Source: Flavobacterium hiemivividum (GTDB lineage: Bacteria; Bacteroidota; Bacteroidia; Flavobacteriales; Flavobacteriaceae). Taken from it: DNA of 64,000 nucleotides. The stretch's first letter is position 1; every line of letters begins with the position of its first letter. The notes under the pieces were generated by a model. The model was not told the DNA's origin and made no database searches. It saw nothing but the letters and a program-made list of their open reading frames with translations. Location: positions 855,164-919,163 of the forward strand of contig NZ_SMFO01000001.1 of the NCBI RefSeq assembly GCF_004349145.1, given 5' to 3'. Positions 25,997-34,178 of this stretch are shown piece after piece. The translations under genes and the position numbers were made by a program.

Positions 25997-28621
25997 TTAT
26001 TCTTTTTTTAATCCTGAATAAACATCAAGATTTTTTTTAATTTGGATTATTTTATAATTTTCATTGCTAAGAATAATCGCAGGCACTACTACTTTAAAAT
26101 CATTCTTTTCTCTTAGAGTTGTACTAATATTTCTAGCATATTCTTCCGAATTTATACCGTGAATCACAATCAAATTTTCGGTACCACTATACTCATCTAC
26201 AGAATAACTTAAATCCTTATAACTAGCGATGCTGGTTAATTTCTTAATCTTTTCTTCTACTAATTTTGTCGAATTAACATCTGATGCGGGCACTCTATAA
26301 AGAATTTTCCAGTTTTTACTTTCTGCAGTCGTTAACTCTAATTTTTCTAAAAATGGAATCTGATCTTTCAAGATTTCCTGTGCTTTCTTACCTTCTTCAC
26401 TATTTGGATAATTATCCACCACAAACTGTAAAGCGTTTTTATAAGCTTTTAATCCTTTAAGTTTTCCTAAGGTATTTGCTTTCAAAAATTCAAATTTAGA
26501 AACAATTTCATCACCTGAAAATTGATTGATCATCTCATCACTTTGTTCTAAAACGACCAAAAACTCTTCATTTTCATATCGTTTATACAGTTTATCATAA
26601 GCTTCTTCCGGGCTGTCGCTCAATGCTGGACCCTCCAGATTTGTCTTGTTTATTATCTGTGCATAGCGTGAATTTGGATATTGGGAATTAATCCTGTCTT
26701 TCATTGCCGCCGCTTTACTGCTATTTGTGATTTGGTAGATCTTATACAAATTATACATTGTCGGAAGAATCAATTTTTCTTCTGGACTATTTTGTAGTAG
26801 TTGCTCTAGCCTGTTAGAGGCTAATTCATACTCTTTGAACTTTTCTTTGTAGATTACACCAAGCTGATAATAGGCTGTATTGCGTTCTTTTGCAATACTG
26901 TCGATTGAAGTTTGTTTACTAGGTAGTTGCTTTAGATAAAAACCACTAGTGTATTCTTCAACAATAAGTACTTCTTCCTCTATTAATTGCTCTTCTTGGA
27001 TTTCTGGGTTGGTATTCAAATCATCTTTCGAAACTTCAGTAGACTTAGCGGTAGATGACAATCTCCAGTTCCCTTCTGAAGACCGGTTTCCCCATATTTT
27101 TTTGAATTCTAATTTCCCGTAAGAAACGGTCGTGGGATTATAAAAATAGAAAACACTTGCTGGGGCATTTGATGCGCTTATAGCAGGCGGAGCAAATGGT
27201 GATCTAGGCTCAGAATTTTGCGCAGAAACAGCAGGTTCATTCGATACAGTCTTATTATTTCTTTCTCTGTTATCTTGCTTTTCCTTTAGTTTTTCTTCTA
27301 AAATTCTTTTGGCTTCGTCCTTCTTTTTTAAAGTATCGATATAATTTTCGAAATAGGAAATTCTCCCCGCTTCTGACATAGAAACGATGCGTAAAATACT
27401 GTCGTTTCGAGAAGCAATATCCTCATAAAGAATTACTTCGTCTAGATCTTTTCGCACTTTTTGAATTTGAACAAACTCTCTTGTTTTAAGATTAAGATTT
27501 GTTAAAGTACTATCATAATATTTTGCAGCAACTGGATATTCCGCTTTCCTAAAATACATATTGGCGATATTTCTATAATTTGAAGCAACTAAATACTTGT
27601 CGTCACCTGCTTTATCCAGTGAGAAATTATAAAAATTCAACGCCTTTTTCTGATTATCCTGTTTGTCATAAAAAACACCCATTTCATAATTTAACACATC
27701 TAGAAAAGGTCTGTTTTCTCTGTCGGCGATTAGTTTTTTATAGGTTTTTACAAAGGCAGTAGTATCTCCGTTTTGATAATCAAACAACTGCGCTTTTCTG
27801 GCCTGCGCCTGAATAACATACTTTCTTTCTGATTTTCTATTCATCTTGATAACAGATTCATAGCTGTAAATCGCGCTGTCTTTCTTGCCTAACTCCTCAT
27901 ACAGCTGACCCAAAATAAATCGATATCTTGCTTTTTCCTTGTTTTTTTTGCTGAATTTCTCGGCTAATTTTAAATTATATAGCGCAGAATCTTTCTCTTC
28001 CAAGTTTAAATAGGCTTCTGATAATAAGGCATTAACATCCGCAACAACCTGTGATTTTAATTTTTGCTCTTTTAAAAGAGTCGTCATGTTATTTACAACT
28101 AGTGCATCGTTACCCAATCGCATATTAGTTTTTCCACTCCAAATTTTAGCCTCATAAATCCTGCTGCTATTGGGGTATTTATATAAAATATAATTGAATG
28201 CGTCTAATGCAGGAATAAATCTTTGATCGTAGTATCTGGCCTTACCTAAAAGCAAATAGGCCTCATCGATTTGATAGTTTCTTTCTTTTCCATCAATATT
28301 CATGGAATGCTTCTGAATCGCTTTAGTTGCCTTTGTTTCGGCCAATTCAAAATCAGAATTTTTAGTTTTTTCTGCTGAAGTAAAATCATCATTGATTTGC
28401 ATTCTTTCGATAGGCAATCTTTTCCAGAAATTATCTTTGTTATTCCCTTCAATACCTTGAATTCCTTTATCTAATCCAATTCCGCCATTGTATAAAATAT
28501 TATACTTTGTACTTAGTGCGTGAGAATTTCGAGACAAAAAACTATTATTCCTAGTAGAGCAAGCCACCACAAAACACAGGAAGCCTAATGGAATAGTATA
28601 TTTAAATATATTGGTTTTCAA
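25997..28621 (-). CDS. sprE: SprE/PorW type IX secretion lipoprotein
   Basis: An 874-residue lipoprotein (leader ending GFLCFVVACS). After the Cys it has NNSFLSRNSHALSTKYNILYNGGIGLDKG, characteristic of SprE/PorW, then many TPR units (LLGKARYYDQRFIPALDAFNYILYKYPN, AIYSYESVIKMNRKSERKYV) and further repeat helices in the C-terminal half (YEDLYKRYENEEFLVVLEQ type). In F. johnsoniae SprE is needed for gliding and for type IX protein secretion; the P. gingivalis homologue PorW links the trans-envelope complex to the outer-membrane translocon. Length agrees with flavobacterial SprE. Coding continues directly into the bactofilin gene. Confidence 0.85.
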   Translation of the reverse strand: MKTNIFKYTIPLGFLCFVVACSTRNNSFLSRNSHALSTKYNILYNGGIGLDKGIQGIEGNNKDNFWKRLPIERMQINDDFTSAEKTKNSDFELAETKATKAIQKHSMNIDGKERNYQIDEAYLLLGKARYYDQRFIPALDAFNYILYKYPNSSRIYEAKIWSGKTNMRLGNDALVVNNMTTLLKEQKLKSQVVADVNALLSEAYLNLEEKDSALYNLKLAEKFSKKNKEKARYRFILGQLYEELGKKDSAIYSYESVIKMNRKSERKYVIQAQARKAQLFDYQNGDTTAFVKTYKKLIADRENRPFLDVLNYEMGVFYDKQDNQKKALNFYNFSLDKAGDDKYLVASNYRNIANMYFRKAEYPVAAKYYDSTLTNLNLKTREFVQIQKVRKDLDEVILYEDIASRNDSILRIVSMSEAGRISYFENYIDTLKKKDEAKRILEEKLKEKQDNRERNNKTVSNEPAVSAQNSEPRSPFAPPAISASNAPASVFYFYNPTTVSYGKLEFKKIWGNRSSEGNWRLSSTAKSTEVSKDDLNTNPEIQEEQLIEEEVLIVEEYTSGFYLKQLPSKQTSIDSIAKERNTAYYQLGVIYKEKFKEYELASNRLEQLLQNSPEEKLILPTMYNLYKIYQITNSSKAAAMKDRINSQYPNSRYAQIINKTNLEGPALSDSPEEAYDKLYKRYENEEFLVVLEQSDEMINQFSGDEIVSKFEFLKANTLGKLKGLKAYKNALQFVVDNYPNSEEGKKAQEILKDQIPFLEKLELTTAESKNWKILYRVPASDVNSTKLVEEKIKKLTSIASYKDLSYSVDEYSGTENLIVIHGINSEEYARNISTTLREKNDFKVVVPAIILSNENYKIIQIKKNLDVYSGLKKE

Positions 28622-28708
28622 ATGCTACCGCTTTTAACATTAAACTTTTAAAAAGGCTTTTTAGTATAATGACTGGTAAAAATACATTTCTTTTTGATAT
28701 ATAGAACT

Positions 28709-29404
28709 TTAAACCGCGAAAAACATTTCTAACTCCTGCAGGGTTTCTGTAGAGGTTTGAATATCTTTTACGATTACCCCTTTATTTAAAGCTACAATTC
28801 GATCACAAACCTCTACAGTATGCTGTAAATCATGGCTTGAGACTAAAATTGTGATCTCAGGATTTTCAGCAAGTTCTTTAATTACTTTTTTTAATCGATT
28901 CACAGTAGTAGGATCTAAATTTGCAAAAGGCTCGTCTAGAATAACTACTTCTGGATTCCCTATTAACGTTGCAATTATACCAACTTTCTTTTGGTTTCCT
29001 TTCGATAAATCACGTAAGTACTTTTTGTTTTTTAGAATTTCTCCGTTAAAAAATTCTTCATATTTTTCTAACAAAGCGTCTATATCAGCCTTGTTTTGAC
29101 CGCGTAAATCGCCAATAAAATAGAAATATTCCTCTGGTGTCAAATATCCTATCAAGAAACTTTCGTCAATAAAAGAACCTGTAAAAGACTTCCAGTCCTC
29201 GCTAGCGTTTACAAGAATTCCATTATTACTGATATTTCCCGTTGAAGGTTGGATTAAATCCAATAGCAAACTAAAGAAAGTCGTTTTTCCGGCACCGTTA
29301 TTCCCCACCAGACCCAAGCTTTGTCCTTTTGGGATTTCAAGGTTTTCGATATTTAAAACTGTAGTTCCCTTATATTCTTTTGAAAGTTGATTTACTTGTA
29401 TCAT
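28709..29404 (-). CDS. ABC transporter ATP-binding protein
   Basis: A 231-residue ATPase subunit. The Walker A is GNNGAGKTTFFSLLL, the signature LSKGNQKKVGI, the Walker B VVILDEPFANLDPTT and the switch His is in VSSHDLQHTVE. The KGNQKKV variant is usual for exporter ATPases of the ABC-2 type. It pairs with the membrane protein encoded directly upstream in the same operon, so together they form an exporter of unknown substrate. Confidence 0.93.
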   Translation of the reverse strand: MIQVNQLSKEYKGTTVLNIENLEIPKGQSLGLVGNNGAGKTTFFSLLLDLIQPSTGNISNNGILVNASEDWKSFTGSFIDESFLIGYLTPEEYFYFIGDLRGQNKADIDALLEKYEEFFNGEILKNKKYLRDLSKGNQKKVGIIATLIGNPEVVILDEPFANLDPTTVNRLKKVIKELAENPEITILVSSHDLQHTVEVCDRIVALNKGVIVKDIQTSTETLQELEMFFAV

Positions 29405-29442
29405 TATTTTTTATTTGTTTAATAACGCTGAAGTTATTATTA

Positions 29443-30927
29443 TTAATTTTCCTGTTGTTTGAAACCGTTTAGAGTCGCGTATTTTCTTTTGGTATAACCA
29501 GCGGCTATTTTGTTCAAAAGATAATTCCGCATTACCAAACCCACAATTCCAATTATTGCTATTGCGATTATAGCGGCCTCAGCATTTACCAATTTATAAA
29601 AGCCGTAAAAAATTAAAGTAGGTATCAGCATCAAAGGTAATCCTACAATCCACTGCGTAGCACCTGTTCCTTGGTAATTCATAAACGGACTTTTCTCTAA
29701 ATCAATTCTTTTTTTATTGTAGGAACCCGCGAATAATAAAATGGGGATGTTAACACCTAAATTATATAACGCACAGGCTAAATTTATCGCTAAAATTTTC
29801 CAACCAAAATAAAGATAAGGCGTACTTAAAATTGCCAAAATAACTATAGAAACCGACATTAATCCAGCCTTGGAAGCTAAATATTGCTTCATGGGAATGT
29901 TTTGTGACATCATCATTCCGTAATAATTACTATCCCAAGAGGGAACAAATTGTCCGTAATTCAACATAAAAACTCCAGTCATTAAGATTCCAACCAATAC
30001 AAAAAATGGAGAAAAACCATCGTAAGCAGGATTCGGATAAATAATTAAACCATAAGCTAAGAAAATTAAAGAAATCCAAACAGTCGTTTTAGGTCTTTTG
30101 TTTCTCCAAATCATTTTTAGATCTAATTGCAAGAAAGGCGCAATTTCACCAAAACGTTTGGTCCAACTCAAGTCAGTTGTTTTTGCTTCTTCTACTTTCG
30201 ATTGTAAGGAACTGTCCAGATAGAAATTGCTTTTTAGATATTTAAAATTTAGAAGATAGAAGCCCACTAAAATTATAATTGGAGCCAAAATCAATACCGG
30301 TTGTAACACTAAAGTATCAAGAACAAGGCCTGAAAGCGTGGTGATTTTAAAAACACCATAATAATCCAGACCAAAAAACACCATTCCTAAAACTACAAAG
30401 GGAAGAAAGGCTTTTATGTTTTCGGCAAATTTCTTTTTGATTAAAAAATTAGCATAATTAACTATTAAGGCCAAAACATACATTGCAAACATCCACCCAA
30501 TCATGTTTAGCGTGCCATAATTCCCTTTCACAATATTAAAAATCCCGAAAGGGACGACAACCAGTAAGGGGAAAATATTATAGATAGAAATTAAACTTTT
30601 TAAAAGTACAAAGTGAATGACTGACTCTTTCTTTATGGGCAATACTAATAATGGTTTGATATTCATTACCGGTAAACTCTGCATAAAAAAACGGAAAACA
30701 AGCTCAATAGCCAGCCAAAAAATCACAAAACTATTTACTATTTCCAAAGGACTTTGATCCGGGAAATTTTTTTCTAACAAGGGATACAAAGCAATTCCCA
30801 ATACTAAGAAAACTAGTAAAAAGTAAACTACTAAAAAGCCCATCAAAATCTTTAAGCCAATGCTTTTTCCAACACTCGCTGAACGGAAAAAGGCTTTCAA
30901 TTCTAAATTTATAAAATGTTTAAACAT
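29443..30927 (-). CDS. ABC-2-like permease (DUF5687-type)
   Basis: A protein of about 494 residues with roughly 12 membrane segments. The ATG at 30927 (MFKHFINLELKAFFRSASVG) is preferred over one 27 bases upstream because this opening is typical for the family. It contains LPIKKESVIHFVLLKSLISIYN, a segment seen in DUF5687 and related ABC permeases. It is encoded next to the ATPase (38-base gap). It would form the channel of the exporter; the substrate is unknown. Confidence 0.8.
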   Translation of the reverse strand: MFKHFINLELKAFFRSASVGKSIGLKILMGFLVVYFLLVFLVLGIALYPLLEKNFPDQSPLEIVNSFVIFWLAIELVFRFFMQSLPVMNIKPLLVLPIKKESVIHFVLLKSLISIYNIFPLLVVVPFGIFNIVKGNYGTLNMIGWMFAMYVLALIVNYANFLIKKKFAENIKAFLPFVVLGMVFFGLDYYGVFKITTLSGLVLDTLVLQPVLILAPIIILVGFYLLNFKYLKSNFYLDSSLQSKVEEAKTTDLSWTKRFGEIAPFLQLDLKMIWRNKRPKTTVWISLIFLAYGLIIYPNPAYDGFSPFFVLVGILMTGVFMLNYGQFVPSWDSNYYGMMMSQNIPMKQYLASKAGLMSVSIVILAILSTPYLYFGWKILAINLACALYNLGVNIPILLFAGSYNKKRIDLEKSPFMNYQGTGATQWIVGLPLMLIPTLIFYGFYKLVNAEAAIIAIAIIGIVGLVMRNYLLNKIAAGYTKRKYATLNGFKQQEN

Positions 30928-30967
30928 GGATTTGGTTTTATAGTAAGTAATCAAAAGAAAGAAAATG

Positions 30968-31675
30968 TTACAGATTTACTAATTTATATTCGGGATAGGT
31001 AGTCTCTAAGTATTCTGAAGTCCTGCGCGGTATGATTTTAAAAATGATAAAAACAGCAATGGATAGTAATACTAGAAAGAAGCTCATACCTACGGTCCAG
31101 TAATTATTTGTAAATAAATCTGGAACGTTATTTAACAACTGAAGCATAATATTGAACGGCACAGTAGCAATTACTGATAAATTACCATAGTGATTAATTA
31201 TCTCCTCAAAAAGCCATTTTTTCTGATTAGCTTTTGATATTTTTTTTCGCTGCTTTTTATTACTAATCATTGCATAAAATGAAAATACAACTAAGGCAAC
31301 AAAAAGACCCATAAAAATCCATTCCTTGAAATCGCTCAATTTGATGACAGTAAATAGTACAAATGTCATGGCTAGAGTAAGTACAATTTTTGGGATACCA
31401 AAAAAATCTTTGAAATGATGCCAGACCAGTCCGTTGTATTTTTTGTCTAAAACTGCTTGTCTTTTTTCTACCACGTCCATAAATCCAAATACACCAAACT
31501 TCTTAAACTCTGCATTCAAGGCTTCGTCAAAAGTGAGTTTGGGGTTTTCCAGCCATTGGCTTTCGATGGCATTCGCCAAATGATCGACTAGTTCTGATTG
31601 TAAGTCATACCACTCCACATAATGCTGGCGTGTGAAAGTAAAGAGTTGGTCTATTTGTTGTGCGGTAAGTTTCAT
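30968..31675 (-). CDS. HAAS-like membrane protein, paralog 3
   Basis: A 235-residue protein. The soluble N-terminal about 80 residues (MKLTAQQIDQLFTFTRQHYV, then EWYDLQSELVDHLANAIESQW and LTFDEALNAEFKKFGVFGFM) resemble the HAAS domain of PadR-associated proteins. Four membrane segments follow (ILTLAMTFVLFTVIKL, WIFMGLFVALVVFSFYAM, a third about 165-185, and FFLVLLSIAVFIIFKII). Two paralogs lie in the same operon (31672-32334 and 33021-33692) and a PadR regulator at its head. A signalling or permease-accessory role is inferred from this layout. Confidence 0.72.
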   Translation of the reverse strand: MKLTAQQIDQLFTFTRQHYVEWYDLQSELVDHLANAIESQWLENPKLTFDEALNAEFKKFGVFGFMDVVEKRQAVLDKKYNGLVWHHFKDFFGIPKIVLTLAMTFVLFTVIKLSDFKEWIFMGLFVALVVFSFYAMISNKKQRKKISKANQKKWLFEEIINHYGNLSVIATVPFNIMLQLLNNVPDLFTNNYWTVGMSFFLVLLSIAVFIIFKIIPRRTSEYLETTYPEYKLVNL

Positions 31676-32334
31676 GACTTCGAAATGGATAGTTTTTTTT
31701 CAAATTGAAAATGTTTCTTTACTAGTTGTAGGCTCAACAACAGATGGAATAGCATTAAAGACTCAACAATAACAAGTAGTACTTGATTATTAATAGTTGT
31801 AGGAGTAGTAAAAAAAATAATTGGGTATATATAAAATAGGTATGTTATTACTCTTGTTTTAAAAAGGTGATTAAATGAAGTATTTAATTTTGATTTCCAT
31901 ATTTTAAATGTATAGACAATCAGCAAAAAATATCCTATAATATATAGCAATCGACCTCCTTTTTGAAATTGATACGTGAGAAACTGTGCATTATAATATT
32001 CTTTAAAAACTAAAAATATAAATAAGACAGTTGCACTTATCAAAAACCCGGTAAATAATTGCTTTTTTAATAGAGTAATTTTTTTATCTAAAACTATTTT
32101 GGGATAACTGTTATTGATTCCTGTAAAAAATGAATTCGCAGGTTTTAATTGTGGTTCCCATTTTTTAAATACCAATCGTGAGTTTTCTTCAAATGAAAGA
32201 CTGTTTTCCTCCATTTCGAATTCAATTTCTGAAGCGATATGGTCCATTATTTCCAGTTTTATATCGTCGTATTTAAGACCGTTTAAAACTAAAGTTTCAT
32301 CTATTAAGGCTATTTGTTGGGCGGTTAGTTTCAT
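31672..32334 (-). CDS. HAAS-like membrane protein, paralog 2
   Basis: A 220-residue paralog of the neighbours. The N-terminus has MKLTAQQIALIDETLVLNGL followed by KYDDIKLEIMDHIASEIEFEM and a LSFEENSRLVFKKWEPQLKP segment that matches the same domain pattern. The C-terminal half holds about four membrane helices (LFTGFLISATVLFIFLVF, LLYIIGYFLLIVYTFKIW, VITYLFYIYPIIFF, VIVESLMLFHLLLSL). Its stop overlaps the next gene's start by four bases, so the pair is translationally coupled. It is the most diverged of the three, lacking the conserved Trp before DxxxELxDH. Confidence 0.7.
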   Translation of the reverse strand: MKLTAQQIALIDETLVLNGLKYDDIKLEIMDHIASEIEFEMEENSLSFEENSRLVFKKWEPQLKPANSFFTGINNSYPKIVLDKKITLLKKQLFTGFLISATVLFIFLVFKEYYNAQFLTYQFQKGGRLLYIIGYFLLIVYTFKIWKSKLNTSFNHLFKTRVITYLFYIYPIIFFTTPTTINNQVLLVIVESLMLFHLLLSLQLVKKHFQFEKKLSISKS

Positions 32335-32412
32335 GTTTTGTCTTTATGAAAGTTGGTGTTGTGTTTTCAGATTTTGAAATATTTGCTTTTACTGTCATCT
32401 CCTTAATTCGTT

Positions 32413-32437
32413 TGTCATGCTGAGGAACGAAGCATCT
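32413..32437. repeat. Hairpin repeat, ATGCT/AGCAT type (left of GIY-YIG)
   Basis: TGTCATGCT-GAGGAACGA-AGCATCT: arms ATGCT (32417-32421) and AGCAT (32431-32435) around the shared core GAGGAACGA. It ends six bases after (minus strand view) the GIY-YIG stop and is in inverted orientation relative to the three copies on the other side of that gene. Confidence 0.8.
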
Positions 32438-32442
32438 CTACT

Positions 32443-32757
32443 CTATTCTTCAAACAAGTAATTCAGAAAATTCAAATCAGGATTAATTGTTTTTATTAGT
32501 GTGATTTTCTTGTCTTTTTTCCATCCTTTAATTTCTTTTTCTTTAGAAATTGCTATTTGTATCCAAGTAAACTTTTCAAAATACAATAAATAATGAACAT
32601 TATATTTGGCTGTAAACGAGTTAGGATTCAAGGATTCTTTGTGTTGCTGTAGCCGAATTTTTAAATTATTAGTAACTCCAGTATACAACACTGTTTTGGC
32701 TTTATTGGTTAGAATGTATACGTAATAAGTATGATACCCTTCTTGAAATTCCATCAT
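32443..32757 (-). CDS. GIY-YIG nuclease domain protein
   Basis: A 104-residue single-domain GIY-YIG protein of the UPF0213/YhbQ type. The domain reads YYVYILTNKAKTVLYTGVTN (GIY and YIG equivalents with the Tyr pair), NLKIRLQQHKES (catalytic Arg), KYNVHYLLYFEKFTWIQIAI and EKEIKGWKKDKKITLI with the metal-binding Glu, then NPDLNFL. The enzyme type nicks or cuts DNA. It interrupts the PadR-HAAS-ABC operon and is flanked by inverted hairpin repeats, with a 92-bp tandem array that starts at its own 5' end. It may therefore be a mobile or repeat-associated unit. Confidence 0.9.
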   Translation of the reverse strand: MMEFQEGYHTYYVYILTNKAKTVLYTGVTNNLKIRLQQHKESLNPNSFTAKYNVHYLLYFEKFTWIQIAISKEKEIKGWKKDKKITLIKTINPDLNFLNYLFEE

Positions 32758-33012
32758 ATTTTTGGCTTTAAAGATGATTTCATAGTTTGTGGCGATGCTT
32801 CGTTCCTCACCATGACAAAGTATTGGTTTGACTCCTGAAATTCTATCATGTTTTTTGCTTTAAAGATGATTTCATTGTTTGCGGCGATGCTTCGTTCCTC
32901 AGCATGACAATGTATTGGATTGACTCCTGAAATTTCATCATGTTTATTGCTTTAAAGATGATTTCATAGTTTGTGGCGACGCTTCGTTCCTCAGCATGAC
33001 AAAGTATTGGTT
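32742..33012. repeat. 92-bp tandem repeat, three copies
   Basis: Units begin with GCTTTAAAGATGATTTCA at 32765, 32857 and 32949, a constant period of 92 bases. Each unit includes the hairpin core GCTTCGTTCCTC, then CATGACAA-GTATTGG and a TCCTGAAATTTCATCATG end. That end is nearly identical to the reverse complement of the first codons of the GIY-YIG gene (TCTTGAAATTCCATCATATT at about 32742-32760). The array thus seems to be copies of that gene's 5' border plus its hairpin. Confidence 0.85.
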
Positions 33013-33020
33013 GGATAATT

Positions 33021-33692
33021 CTAACTGAGTTGGTATTGTCTTTTGATATCAGTAACCACTTTATTTGTTAAATGTCTGCCCGTAATTTGGACTAAAATTC
33101 CTAACACCCAAAGGCTACAAAAAAATATAATAAATTCATAACTATCTCCAACAGAATCTTTCCAAGATTTTATTAAAAAAATAGAATAAAAAGAAATACT
33201 CAGGGTACTGTTATTCATTATGTAAGCCGTTTCTAGCGATAAGAAACGTTTCCCGTTTATCTTTCGAAAACGGTACCAATTTATAATTGAAAAGACTGAA
33301 AAACCAAGTAGTATTCCAAACAGAACTCTAATAAATACTACACTATCATCAAAATAGAAAGAGCTTTTATAAACCATAAATACTGCTAACACACTTAAAA
33401 GTATTTTGGGTAATTTGAAATATTCTTTAATTAATTTAACGTGACAGTTTCTGTGTTCTTTTCTTAATATTTTAGTTCGCTCTTTTTCAATAGCTTTAAA
33501 GCCATTTCGTCCAAATTTATCCTCAGCATATTGTTTAACTTGATGAAATGTTAGCTCAGGATCGTTCGTCCAAAACTCTTCCATACTAGAAATCATATGA
33601 TCAGTTAATTCTACTTGCAATTCATACCACTTGATGTCTTGCGAAGCGATATAATCCGATATGTATTGTATTTGTTGGTTGGTTAGTTTCAT
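33021..33692 (-). CDS. HAAS-like membrane protein, paralog 1
   Basis: A 223-residue protein with the same build as 30968-31675: MKLTNQQIQYISDYIASQDI, KWYELQVELTDHMISSMEEF, LTFHQVKQYAEDKFGRNGFK, then about four membrane helices (LSVLAVFMVYKSSFYF, VVFIRVLFGILLGFSVFSII, TLSISFYSIFLIKS, FIIFFCSLWVLGILVQI). It starts 11 bases after the PadR stop, so it is the first structural gene of the PadR operon. Proteins with HAAS-like domains often pair with PadR and may control its activity, but for this family that is inference. Confidence 0.75.
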   Translation of the reverse strand: MKLTNQQIQYISDYIASQDIKWYELQVELTDHMISSMEEFWTNDPELTFHQVKQYAEDKFGRNGFKAIEKERTKILRKEHRNCHVKLIKEYFKLPKILLSVLAVFMVYKSSFYFDDSVVFIRVLFGILLGFSVFSIINWYRFRKINGKRFLSLETAYIMNNSTLSISFYSIFLIKSWKDSVGDSYEFIIFFCSLWVLGILVQITGRHLTNKVVTDIKRQYQLS

Positions 33693-33703
33693 TAGATATA
33701 AAA

Positions 33704-34045
33704 TTAAAATTCTAAATTAGGTCTAGGATTCACTAAAGATTGCATGTTTCTTATGAAATCTTCGAGTTCCGCGAGTCGGTTTACAGTTTCCTTAGTCCCC
33801 GCTTCTGTGAGTTTGTAGTATTTTCGCATGCGGTTATCCACTTTTTCAATTTCTACATCTAGTATGCCTTCGGCCTCTAGTTTATGTAAAGCAGGATAGA
33901 GCGCACCTTCAGTAATATTAAGCTCTCCTTGGGTAATAGCTTTTACTTTTTGGGTAATTTCATAGCCATACATCTTACCATTTTCTTCCAGCAATTTCAT
34001 GATGATGGTATTTAAACTTCCTTTATACAACTGTGAATTTTTCAT
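33704..34045 (-). CDS. PadR-family transcriptional regulator
   Basis: A 113-residue PadR protein. The winged-helix core reads LYKGSLNTIIMKLLEENGKMYGYEITQKV, then LNITEGALYPALHKLEAEGIL and KYYKLTEAG, the full PadR signature. There is no long C-terminal domain, so it is a small subfamily-2 type. PadR proteins repress adjacent operons until a ligand or stress relieves them. It heads an operon of three membrane proteins and an ABC exporter and probably represses its own transcription. Confidence 0.93.
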   Translation of the reverse strand: MKNSQLYKGSLNTIIMKLLEENGKMYGYEITQKVKAITQGELNITEGALYPALHKLEAEGILDVEIEKVDNRMRKYYKLTEAGTKETVNRLAELEDFIRNMQSLVNPRPNLEF

Positions 34046-34125
34046 AAACTAACTCCTTTAATCAAAAACAAATATACATAAGAATCTTATACATAACTAA
34101 TTTAGGTATGCAAATTTTCAAAGAC

Positions 34126-34161
34126 TTTGATTTAAGAAACCTATTCTGTTTAGTATATTTG
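34126..34161 (+). promoter_or_regulatory. Promoter of the reductase gene
   Basis: TTTG at 34126-34129 and TATATTTG at 34154-34161 fit the Bacteroidota -33/-7 pair, with spacing of 24 bases (slightly long). The ATG at 34179 follows 17 bases after the -7 element, giving a short leader. Confidence 0.6.
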
Positions 34162-34178
34162 CAAAAAATAAATAGCCC

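Noticed and set aside
32757..33020. Direct repeats resembling a CRISPR array
   Set aside because: The period is 92 bases, whole units are similar with no unique spacers, and no cas genes are near. It is a tandem duplication.
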